Source: Blastobasis lacticolella (taxonomy: Eukaryota; Arthropoda; Insecta; Lepidoptera; Blastobasidae). Taken from it: a stretch of DNA of 64,000 nucleotides. A program made the position numbers and the translations under genes. Numbering within the stretch: position 1 is the first letter of the stretch; every line of letters starts with the position of its first letter. The notes under the pieces are model-generated. The model did not search any database, had not been told where the DNA came from, and saw only the letters and a program-made list of their open reading frames with translations. The stretch lies in assembly GCA_905147135.1 (NCBI GenBank), contig LR990058.1:14297349-14361348 (forward strand), written 5' to 3'. Shown here piece after piece: positions 21,711 through 31,041 of this stretch.

Positions 21711-22195
21711 GCCGCCACGCAATCAGGCCGCCACGCAACCAGGCCGCCACGCAACTGGACCTGCACACAAGCGAAATACCACACAGACTAGGTGCCACAC
21801 AGGTTGGGTGTCACTCTGGTCAGTGCCACTCTAATCGTCAAACTATGAGTTTATTCATCATATATCCTGTGTCACGTCTACCAAAGCACGATACAGGTAA
21901 GATGTCACACACGGGTAAATTTCACAGAGGCAAAATGCCACACATAAAAATGCCACACCGGCGAAATGCCATACAGCTAGAATGCCTCACAGGCTAAATA
22001 CCACACAGACTTAATGTCACATAGACTATGCCACACAGGCGAAATGCCAAACAGGCGGGATGCCACACAGGCGGGAGCCACACAAGCGGGAGCCACACAG
22101 GCGGGAGCCACACAGGCGGGAGCCACACAGGCGGGAGCCACACAGACGGGAGCCACACAGGCGGGAGCCACACAGACGGGAGCCATACAGGCGGG
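21711..22195. repeat. Minisatellites in the LTR-element interior
   Basis: Three 16-bp GCCGCCACGCAA-type units lie at about 21711-21760. Diverged ATGCCACACAGGCGAA-like units occupy about 21925-22070. A cleaner array of GCCACACAGGCGGGA (15 bp, about nine copies) spans about 22070-22195. Because 15 is a multiple of three, frames on both strands stay open and translate to repeats such as ATQAG. I see no other reason to call these genes. Confidence 0.8.
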
Positions 22196-23869
22196 ACAAA
22201 TAAATAGAAGCTGTCTATCGATTCTCAGCTCGTGGTCAATCCTTCGACCAAATCTGTACTAAGTCAGTGATAGGTAACAGTCTATCTGCTATCATAACCC
22301 GGTCAATAACGGTCTACGAGTTACACAACAAGTAATCGTCACAGATCCGAACAACTGTTTACGGTGTCATCTCTACAAAAACAACAAAATAAAATAAAAT
22401 AAAAATAAACATTATTTCTACTGCCCAATATCAAAACTAAATCAGAAGTTTAATAATAAGCAGCTCTCACGTCTATTTGATACGCCAGTTATAGGTAACA
22501 ATAGTCCATTTGTTGCCACACCAAAACTAAACAAGCAATAATCATCGTCATCGATTTTAACTGTTCGAACGAGTATACTCTATCTAGACTTTACGTTACG
22601 TTTAAGCTCCCATTTTGAAACCATTTAACAATGTTTGTAATAACGAAGGCATCCCATATCAAGCCGCCTTCTAAAAAAATTACAAAATAAAATTTGCCAT
22701 CTACAGCCACAACATCCGAGACTTTCGGGGCTCTTAGCCCAATGAGTCATACACATGACTCCCGGGTCACTCCAAGTCAGCCAAATAAATCTGGATGTTT
22801 GACCTCAACAACAATTCAGGTACTTGAAAACTTGTACTGGCAGAAGGATATGAAATCTCACCATTGCTTACACTGTCTCATCTTACTGGCACAACAACAG
22901 AACTCAAAATAGTTACTTTATATCAGTAATCAAGGAAATTTCAGTACTCGAAGCTAAAAATAATTTATAAAACCGGCTATTGAACTATCACCAAAATATC
23001 TAGACTTTCTCATCATCGTTATCGTTCAACACTTTCTCACAAAGCTTAAAACAACTACCTGCTATTAGCCACGCTCCCATAGCCTCCATCAGGCCGGTAA
23101 GCAACCATAAAACTCTCCCATAGGCTCCATTAGCCCACCATCACTGATAAAACACGATCACCTTCATCCGATGATGCAACAAATTTTGAGAAAACAAAAC
23201 GATCACATAAATCTCATAAAAACCTCGGCTCGATAGTCGTCACGTATTGGGTTAGCGTCTTAGATTGATCCGTCTAACAAAGTCTTTATCCAGGTCAAAC
23301 TAAGTCACATTGACTTAGTACACATGGTTTTCGGTCGAACTAAGTCCCAGGTTTATCTTTAGTTACTCAAAACATAATTCGAAATTATCTACCGTCAATC
23401 AGTTCACTTACTCGTGTTTACTTTTTTTTTTTCGTTAAATAACTTGATACTAATATAAAATCACGTTACTAACCAAACTACCTTTTTTTTTGTAGTATTA
23501 AAAGAAACGTATATCGGTGATCCCATTTTTACCGTGGATATCTTATCTCTCTATTCTACAACATTGGGAAACTACGACCACAATAACAAACTTTATATGG
23601 AAAATTTCGTTCGAATTTCTCCTGTTAAATGTAAACAAACACGCTAATAATTTTTCTCTTTTTTTTTCTCTCGATACATGTTTGCACCCTCCCGCTCGCA
23701 TAGAAATCGCGGAGATCGCGGGGTCGTTATTGAATTTGCACATTCGAAGCCTATGTGAAGCCTATCCTATCTCTAAGACAACATCCTAAAGTACACCAGC
23801 TAATTGTTCCACAAACTCACTGCTACGGCATCCCTGCCACACTGTTATTATCAAATATTTACTTAATCA
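22196..23869. other. Unassigned interior of the LTR element
   Basis: About 1.7 kb without recognisable coding. A few repeated phrases ('GGTCGAACTAAGTC', 'CAAACTAAGTCAC' near 23290-23350) and poly-T tracts are present. A 90-codon frame at 23517-23789 has no motif. Confidence 0.4.
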
Positions 23870-24065
23870 GCAATCTGGAACGACTTATGGTGACGGGAAA
23901 AGTCGAAGGCAAGAGACCCAGAGGCCGAAGTCCGAAGAGATGGGTGGACCAAATATCCGAACGATTCATCGAAACCGATGGAGACATGCAGTTTACCGAA
24001 GATGTCAGGATCCTCAGCAGTGAGGCAACGATCAAGAAGAAGAAGTCAGTCAGCAGCAGCCCCAC
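23870..24065 (+). pseudogene. LINE C-terminal fragment inside the LTR element
   Basis: The frame encodes GKVEGKRPRGRSPKRWVDQI followed by a short acidic/basic tail. The 'GKR.RGRP.KRW.D' motif marks the very C-terminus of many insect LINE polyproteins. Only this end is present. Confidence 0.6.
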
Positions 24066-25149
24066 CATAACTATGCTTACGTACTCAATTTATAAAAATA
24101 ATAACACTATGCTTTCCAAGTATTTCTTATTCTTGTTTTCTGATAACTGACGTGATGTTGGTAATACGTAAAATCATAGCGCACCATGTTTCAAGATGGT
24201 AAAATAATCTTAGATTAAATAACACTTTTTTTACTATAAACACTGTTTGACATTGGGACGGATTTAACATAATTCTTACTATTTTTGAGGAGTGATTTTT
24301 TTTCTTAGTAACTTTCTATCAGACAGCCTACATTAATTGACATAGGTACCCGCAAAAGCTAACATTTTTAAACTTAGCAGTAGTTTTTGACATTTTTACC
24401 AACAAATTGTAACACTGACGTAACTGACGTTGTTTATGTTTTGTTTACATTCTTTCTATTTGTAGTTTCACTAAAGATACAAATAAACCTGCCATTCTCT
24501 CTACTAAGGGATCAATAGTGTTTCTGTCAGAATACTTTTCTTAATTGTCAAAGTAAATAACTCCTAAAATCCGCTAGGGAGCCTCTTCAGCACAGGTTTT
24601 TACTAAATAATAATTATGTATAGGACTCACCAGATAGAGAGGAACTGTTAATATCACATCATTTCTCAGTCATGTACACTCGCAGATTGTCTACCATCGT
24701 CGTCCCATGTTGAAACAATCACGTTGAGGCTACCAGTCCAGCGTTGCATTCCAATGTTGTTCTCGTAGGTGAAGCGAACCGTTGTGCACCATTGTTATGC
24801 AATAGAAGAAAATAATTGTATTAGTAAAACAAAAATAAAAAATTAATATACACCGTTTTTAATTGTTTGATTTTATTGAATCTGCAGAAATCTAAGCAAT
24901 TAATTTACTTGTGGTGTCAAACCACACTGCTAAATGAATCTAAATGTAAGCGTTTACTTAAAAGTCATTGAATAAACTTTAGCTGGCTAATTTAGAACTA
25001 CGCAAATTATTTAACTAACTCAATTTTATATTTAAAAAGAAAAATATTTTACATGAGTAATCTAAATTAAATTTAACAAAAACAAAGAAGCCATACCAAA
25101 GTGCCGTCCATAGTAAGTTTCACTAGATTTTTAATAATGTTGTCGATAT
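24066..25149. other. Unassigned interior of the LTR element
   Basis: About 1.1 kb of AT-rich non-coding sequence, nothing recognised. Confidence 0.4.
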
Positions 25150-25210
25150 CCCAGTGGTGCTCTCGAAGGCCCGGGGTCTGCCTTGACCATGACCCATTTG
25201 GTACAGATGA
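25150..25210 (-). repeat. SINE-A scrap
   Basis: GCTCTCGAAGGCCCGGGGTC and 'GCCTTGACCATGACCCA' match the 3' part of SINE-A on the minus strand. Confidence 0.5.
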
Positions 25211-25458
25211 TCTGCTGTTTACTTTATGAATCCCCCAATCTTTCTGACGAAGTCTTTGTCTTATATCTCGGGGTGTTTGGACTCTTGGCTGCGCTTTGAA
25301 CATGTTAAATCATTTTACATTTTAATGTAGGCAACTCAACTGGATCGAGTAATCACCTTTCTTTTATTATTACGCTTTCACGTAGCGTATCTGCATTTTC
25401 TTTGTTGCTTTTCATCATACCATCTCTTGGGCGTTGCGTTCGTCATCACCGCTTCTGA

Positions 25459-25946
25459 TGTCGTCGCGTGAAGGAAAGGGGTGTATCAGGATCATTGTCA
25501 TCAGGGTGGTGATATCAGTATTAGGTCGTATTCGTCCAGATAAATTAAAGAAAAGGTTCACATTTACTCCACTGTATTTATTCCATTTCATTTTTGCACA
25601 TCACTTATAATTTCACTAGAATTCAGAGCGGTATTACAAATGTAGGCAGTTGAGGTAATTTACTTTCTTATTTCAAAGGTGATTTTAAAATTACTTTATT
25701 TTTAAACGTAAATAACACTTTCTATTAACGAACTTCAAACGTAAACAAACGAAATGTGGAGACAGTTTCAAGACGCGTCACTCCTCGGCGGCGGTCGCGC
25801 CAAGAATGGCCGCCACTCGGCCCGAGTCGTGCCGTCGAGACTCTGTCAGCACGCCCCACCAGAGGGCGCACTCCCACTTCCGTTTTCATCGTCATGAGTC
25901 CGTACTATTGACCACATGAGTCCATACTATTGACCGTGATCCGTCA
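25459..25946. repeat. Right LTR, 488 bp
   Basis: Line-by-line reading shows no difference from 20527-21014. Confidence 0.8.
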
Positions 25947-25952
25947 TATATA

Positions 25953-27094
25953 TTTTTGCCACTTCCAATTGTTTTACAACCTGTATGTGGTAGTAGTAGC
26001 TACAAAAGTTTTTCTAAAAGTGGCCATGCACTTATGAACGAGACTGTACCTACAACCATGGCGATGTCGAAATAACTATAGCCTCCAATTTAATAGCAAC
26101 GGAAATTACATTCCACGTCGCAGTAATTAGAAATAAACATGACTCCCGGCTACATGGCTTGCTACTTCACTGAGTGAGTGAACTCTCATACCCGCTTGAA
26201 ACCTAGGTTATTTTCTTAAAACGCCTTCCTGGTTAGGGTTCCGTACCCAAATTGTAAAACTGACGCTTTTTTTGGAATCAATATTTATTGGGAAATTTCG
26301 TACAGGATTGTACATGCCGTATTATAACAATAACTATATAAAAAGGCCAACTTAACATCTACACAATTATCCCCTAGTTTTTATTTATTCGTATGGTATA
26401 TTAATATGAAAATAAAGACCTATATTAGGTACAATTAAATCCCCTAGTAAAGACGAGTGAATACGCATCGCATATGTGCAAAAAAAGAAAATTATTTTTA
26501 TGTTATACGATAGGTAACAACGCAAGGCGTACACCTGATGGGTTGTGCTGCCTACAGAAATATCAACATCAGGAACAAAATAAAGCTTTCTAGAAAATAA
26601 AATCCGGAAAAAATGCGAACGGATATTTAGAAATAACGATTTGGTAAATTTAACCACCACCACCACCAACTGTGCAACTAGGAACTATGTAATTTTTAGT
26701 ATATGCGAAGAATTTTTACGTAAATGTAAGTCATCCTACGTAGTTTAGACTAGCATCCAGTGATGTTTACCGTGGTTAACCTCATAAGAAATCAGTGACA
26801 ATATGTCTTTAGAAGAACGTGTTGGTTCGCTCTCCACTGGTTAAATAGCTCCGGAGCACTGGTTAAATACACGGAAGTTGACAGAACCCTGCGTATGCGA
26901 GTCCGACTCACGCTTGTCCTGTATACATCCATCCATGGAGCCGCGGTTGAGTGGTCTTGCTTGCGGTGTAAGGTTTGAATCTAAAGCTCGATGTAGGTAA
27001 GACGGTTTTATGTCTATGTGTATGTGTATTTGGTTCAGTGATATTGTGTGGCTATTTTCCAACCAAAAAGAGTGCCTCTTGTATGAGTTTGATG
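25953..27094. other. Intergenic; one tRNA-like SINE head fragment possible
   Basis: No gene. Near 26936-26990, GTTGAGTGGTCTTGC and GGTTTGAATCTAAAGCTC look like decayed A and B boxes of a tRNA-derived SINE. The 94-96 codon frames here lack motifs. Confidence 0.4.
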
Positions 27095-27235
27095 TGAGTA
27101 AGTAAGTAAGTAAAAACTCTTTATTGCACACATACTATAAGACAATATGCAAAAATCACCATAATATACATGCGCGCAAAGGTTGTTTTATCGCTTTAAG
27201 CGATCTCTCCCAGACAACCTTTGGGTGAGTATCTT
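27095..27235 (-). repeat. LINE 3' untranslated end
   Basis: (TAAG)n at the left is followed by 'CTCTTTATTGCACACAT' and 'CGCTTTAAGCGATCTCTCCCAGACAACCTTTGGG' territory. This resembles a very common lepidopteran LINE 3' end, here severely 5'-truncated. Confidence 0.6.
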
Positions 27236-27335
27236 TATATCCGTCTGTAGCGTCGTCTGATAAACAGATTTCGATGCGGTTTCCTTTACTTTAAAACAAG
27301 TTTAATGGAGATTGTTCTTTAATTTGTTTAGATTC
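27236..27335 (+). repeat. LINE-like tail fragment
   Basis: 'GATTTCGATGCGGTTTCCTTTAC' and 'AAGTTTAATGGAGATTG' parallel the tail at 58546-58745. Confidence 0.5.
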
Positions 27336-27513
27336 AGTAATTTGGGAAACTTTATCTATAATTAAAGTTTTAATGACTGCACACTCACGCCCATTTTCCA
27401 CAGAGGAAGGCGGAGATAAATGGGAATTTTAATGTTGATGTTTACCTGTAATATTCAGCCATTATAAACCCAATAATCAGTCAAACACATAAATACAATA
27501 ATAATAATTATAC

Positions 27514-27805
27514 TAATCTTGGCGGCAATATTCCGGATATGCCATTACGCGCCGAGGCCTGGCGTCAGCCTTGACCATGTTCCAGGATTTGGCAGATCGG
27601 GCAATTACAGTAGAGCGACTGCCATCTAACCGCCTCCGCATTTCCGAATCCTGAATGTGCTGGTTGCTTCACGATATGTTTTTCCTTAGGCGTATCGGTT
27701 AGTGTTCAACATAACTCAGAAAAATACATTGATACATTGGCACTGGGGATCGAACTCATACTTCTCCCTTACCTGTCGGATATGCTACCTATTAGGCCAC
27801 CGAGG
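27514..27805 (-). mobile_element. SINE-A, diverged, nearly full length
   Basis: The 3' end is at the left (ATCTTGGCGGCAATATTCC). The body includes 'CAGGATTTGGCAGATCGGGCAATTACAGT', and the tRNA-like head is at the right ending GGCCACCGAGG, with a mutated B box (GATCGAACTC on this strand). It lacks the 'ACCAGATTGGATCATGG' middle segment. Confidence 0.75.
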
Positions 27806-28584
27806 TTCTTCTAATTCTTTCTTTAAACAAACTGTAACCCTAGATTTTATATTTTTAATTCGGAATACAGACGACGATATCTTTTAGAATAGCTACAAAA
27901 AGAAAACCAGACTCCAAAGGATTTCATAACGTACAGAAATCCAAAGCACCTTTAACCATTTGCACAAGCGCAAAAAAAAGGAAAAAAGGACTCTGACAAA
28001 TTCTGCAAGTCGAAAACACCTTTGCGCTAAAGGGAATACAGAATGAAACACAATTTAGAAGGAACATCTTTGCAAACTGAAAAATGTATCCTTCCACTCC
28101 ATGAGTGTCAGGGCCGACCAGCGCTACATACACCTATTTCTTTCCCTCCCGCGTGTTTGAAGTATCCATCTCTCTCTCACACATTGTTTATGAGAATTTC
28201 TAAGCTAATGTGCCTCTTGATATTAGATGATTTATGTGCTTTGTCTAATTTATGAGTAGTTGGTAAGTTTCGCGTCCCGTCCTACATACTTAGTGCGAGA
28301 TACTGCGAAGTTTGTTAATATCTCGAGCATGAATCCACGCTTAGTTAAATATGTAAATGGCAATGTGTCTCTATGTATTTAGCGCGTATTGTTTGCTGTT
28401 TTTCTTTATATTTTGTACTAAAGACATCGTATAGCCAAGGCTCAACGAGCTGCTTTGCTTTGGGAGTAGCGATAAGGTTGCCTTTGCACGCTTGTATATT
28501 ATGCTCATTCTTGTATATTGTCTTATAATGTATATTCAATATAGAGTTTTTACTTATTAACATAGTTGATTAATATTAGAATTT
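27806..28584. other. Intergenic, nothing recognised
   Basis: No supported gene. The right end may already belong to the 5' part of the plus-strand LINE. Confidence 0.4.
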
Positions 28585-28803
28585 TTATTGTAATCGTCGT
28601 GTAAGAGAATATTGACTCTAGTATCGGATTTAAGTAGCTAAGGGATATCCGTCGTCAAATGTACCCGTAATAAAAAACGTTACCAACAGGTCTCACAGTG
28701 CAGATGATGGAACAGGTATCACTGTAAAAGCCCACGCTGACGGATACAATTTCTGCATGGTGTGCTTAAGTTTAAGTTTAAGTTTATTGTAATCGTCGTG
28801 TAA
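28585..28803. mobile_element. 179-bp insertion with 20-bp target duplication
   Basis: TTATTGTAATCGTCGTGTAA occurs at 28585-28604 and again at 28784-28803. The 179 bp between (28605-28783) end in GTTTAAGTTTAAGTTTAAGT, a short microsatellite tail. A long target duplication plus a simple-repeat tail is the mark of a LINE-mobilised insert such as a SINE or a truncated LINE. The insert has no family I recognise. The right flank has a further tandem TAATCGTCGTG. Confidence 0.65.
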
Positions 28804-28819
28804 TCGTCGTGGCGGTATT

Positions 28820-29265
28820 ATACAAAAAATCTTAAAAAATTCAAAACATATTGATCAAAATGTAAATATAGTAATTTTAATAAGTAATAGCCTTAAAGTA
28901 CGAAAATATGACATAATAAAGGGTGTTGAAGCGTTGCAAGGATTGTCAGCAGGAAAAATTGTATTATGCGCATTTCCCTTCGTAAAAAATTTTTATAATA
29001 CTGAAAATGACCGTATTCACAAGTTGAATACTTTGATGTATAATTTGACTTGCAGTCAGAAAGACGCATTTACCTTTTTTGACTGTAATAAATTTACAGA
29101 TAAAGTAGTTTTAACAGAAGATACTATGTATCTTCGACGTAGGTACAAAGTCAAACTGGCTACAATGTTAGCGTACCATATTAATTTATTGATTTCTCCT
29201 ACCGTAGGTAGATATGACCAGAGTGCCGATTTGTTAATAAACAAAAAGGGTCACTGTTTAAACTA
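28820..29265 (+). pseudogene. Plus-strand LINE, ORF1-like SGNH-hydrolase remnant
   Basis: A frame open from before 28934 to 29266 encodes a hydrophobic strand 'VNIVILISNS', then KIVLCAFPF, NDRIHKLNTLMYNL and a C-terminal 'LRRRYKVKLATMLAYHI'. The order (strand, N..I..LN, late R.G/K-LA helix) resembles the SGNH/esterase domain found in ORF1 of CR1/L2-type LINEs. This is inferred from pattern only; a catalytic serine motif is not visible, so the N-terminal part is lost or decayed. It lies immediately 5' of the same element's endonuclease. Confidence 0.45.
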
Positions 29266-29319
29266 GTATGTAAGACAAAGGAGCCGTCCTGTATCATATC
29301 AGCAGCATATAACAGTCCA

Positions 29320-30882
29320 CTGTTAGACTTGAACAATAAATCTTTTGATATTGTTCAGAATATACAGGACTGCTCTGGCATAAAGTCATTAGTAAATAGT
29401 GGTAATAAGCCTCTGGATGTACGTAAAGTAAAATTTTATAATAATAAACAAAATTGTATAGTTAACTTAGTACATCAAAATATCCAAGGCATGACGAATA
29501 AAGAATTGGAAGTTGAGCTAGAATGTTGAGAATGTTGTTGTAGAATGTTGAGAACGGTGAGAATGTTGATATTTTTTGCATTACTAAACATTGGTTAAAA
29601 GATCACCAGCTCATATTTGGCTTTAACAACCATAAACTTGCAAGTTCGTTTACAAGAGGGCAGGCAATTCGTGGAGGTTCCCTAATACTTGTTCGTAATT
29701 GCTTAAAATGCAAGGAACGCACTGATATTGTCAAGCTGTCTGTTGAACGATCTGCTGAAATTGCCTGTATAGAACTTGAGCGACTTATTGTAATGAGCGT
29801 ATATACCTCCGGCTTCATCATTTGATTTGTTCGAGAAAATTATGGACGAAGCCCTTATTAAAGTTAGCAATTGTAATAAAAATATTGTTGTTTGTGGAGA
29901 TTTTAATATAGATTTATTAGACGTATCTTGTAAATATACTGGTAGGCTAATGTCATTATTTAAGTGTCATAATTTAATCAACTTATTTTTAGAGCCTACT
30001 AGAATAACAAGTACTACATCAACTTGTCTAGACAACATTTTTTGTGATATCCAGGCATGTAGCCAGTCTTTAATAAACAAATTGCAATCCGATCATTGTG
30101 GTCAATTAGCTGTGTTTAATGTTAATATGAGGAAAGAAACATAAAATACTATTAAATTTGTACCAATTAACAACAACCGTCTAAACAGTTTTAGAAATAA
30201 CATTATAGAGAAATCATCTAATTTAAAGTATTTTGATGATACAAATGAATATTATAATTCAGTTTTACACATGACAAAAACTGAAAGTAATAGTATATTC
30301 AAACCAAAGGTGAAGGCAGTAAACAGCAAACTTATGTTTAGCGATTGGGCGACAGCAGGAATACATAAGAGTAGAAATAAATTATATGAGCTCTATGCAG
30401 AACGGGCGTATAATAATAGCGTAGAATTTGCTGAGTATGTTAAACATTATTCGAAGTTATTTAAACGCGTTTGTGCTACAGCTAAATCGAATTTCGTTAA
30501 ACACAAACTAAAAAATAGCACAGATGTAGTAAAATCCACATGGCAGATAATAAATAGTGAAACTGGAAAAGTAACAAATCGCGATACTAAGTACAGTTTA
30601 AAGATAAATGATAATGTTGTTACCAAAAACTCGGAAGTTGCGGAGGCATTCAATAAATTTTTTACAGACATTCCAGTGTCAACTACGAAATCCTTAAGTT
30701 CGTCTCCTGCTCTCGCTGAATCCTTGTTAAAACAAAATGTACCCGAGAGTGTCATCGATTTTAAGTTCGAGCATGCAACACCTCAAGATATAGTTAAGGC
30801 TTTTAAAACCATAAAAATGAAAGCAACTGCCGACATTGATGGTATGTCGGTAAAAATTATTAGCTCTGTAATTGATGTTATT
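29320..30882 (+). pseudogene. Plus-strand LINE ORF2, APE endonuclease and linker (broken)
   Basis: Endonuclease motifs in order: LVHQNIQG (29485), FCITKHWL (29575), GDFNIDLL (29900), a TCLDNIF motif (30023) and QSDHCGQL (30088). The usual catalytic Glu in the TEHW-like motif is Lys here. Breaks seen: a local reduplication of 'GAATGTTGA' with a stop near 29527, a frameshift near 29800, and a TAA at 30142-30144. The linker then runs open to codon ATT at 30880-30882, where the minus-strand LINE is inserted. It continues in frame at 34865. Non-functional. Confidence 0.8.
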
Positions 30883-31041
30883 CAAATACTCAAATACTCA
30901 AATACTCTTTATTACATAAAATTCAAAATTTTACATGTCATTTATAAATAAAATTGAAATTAAAATTAATACAGTCTTTCACATTATAGGTCAACATCGA
31001 CGTTAGGAGATTAATTTAATTAAAACGTCTTAAAACTATTG

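Larger units (their letters stand above)
20527..25946. mobile_element. LTR retrotransposon-like element without gag/pol
   Basis: Two direct repeats of 488 bp (20527-21014, 25459-25946) read as identical. Each begins TGTCGTCG and ends CCGTCA, satisfying the TG...CA rule. TATATA precedes the left repeat (20521-20526) and follows the right one (25947-25952), consistent with a 4-6 bp target duplication. The 4.4-kb interior has no long ORF and no protease, RT, RNaseH or integrase motif. I could not find a clear primer-binding site or polypurine tract. The interior instead holds minisatellites and LINE and SINE scraps. This fits a large non-autonomous LTR element (LARD-like), probably inserted very recently. 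Orientation is not determined. Confidence 0.75.

Noticed and set aside
21977..22262. Repetitive protein genes on both strands
   Set aside because: The frames stay open only because the DNA repeat is 15 bp long. There is no start context, domain or other coding evidence.
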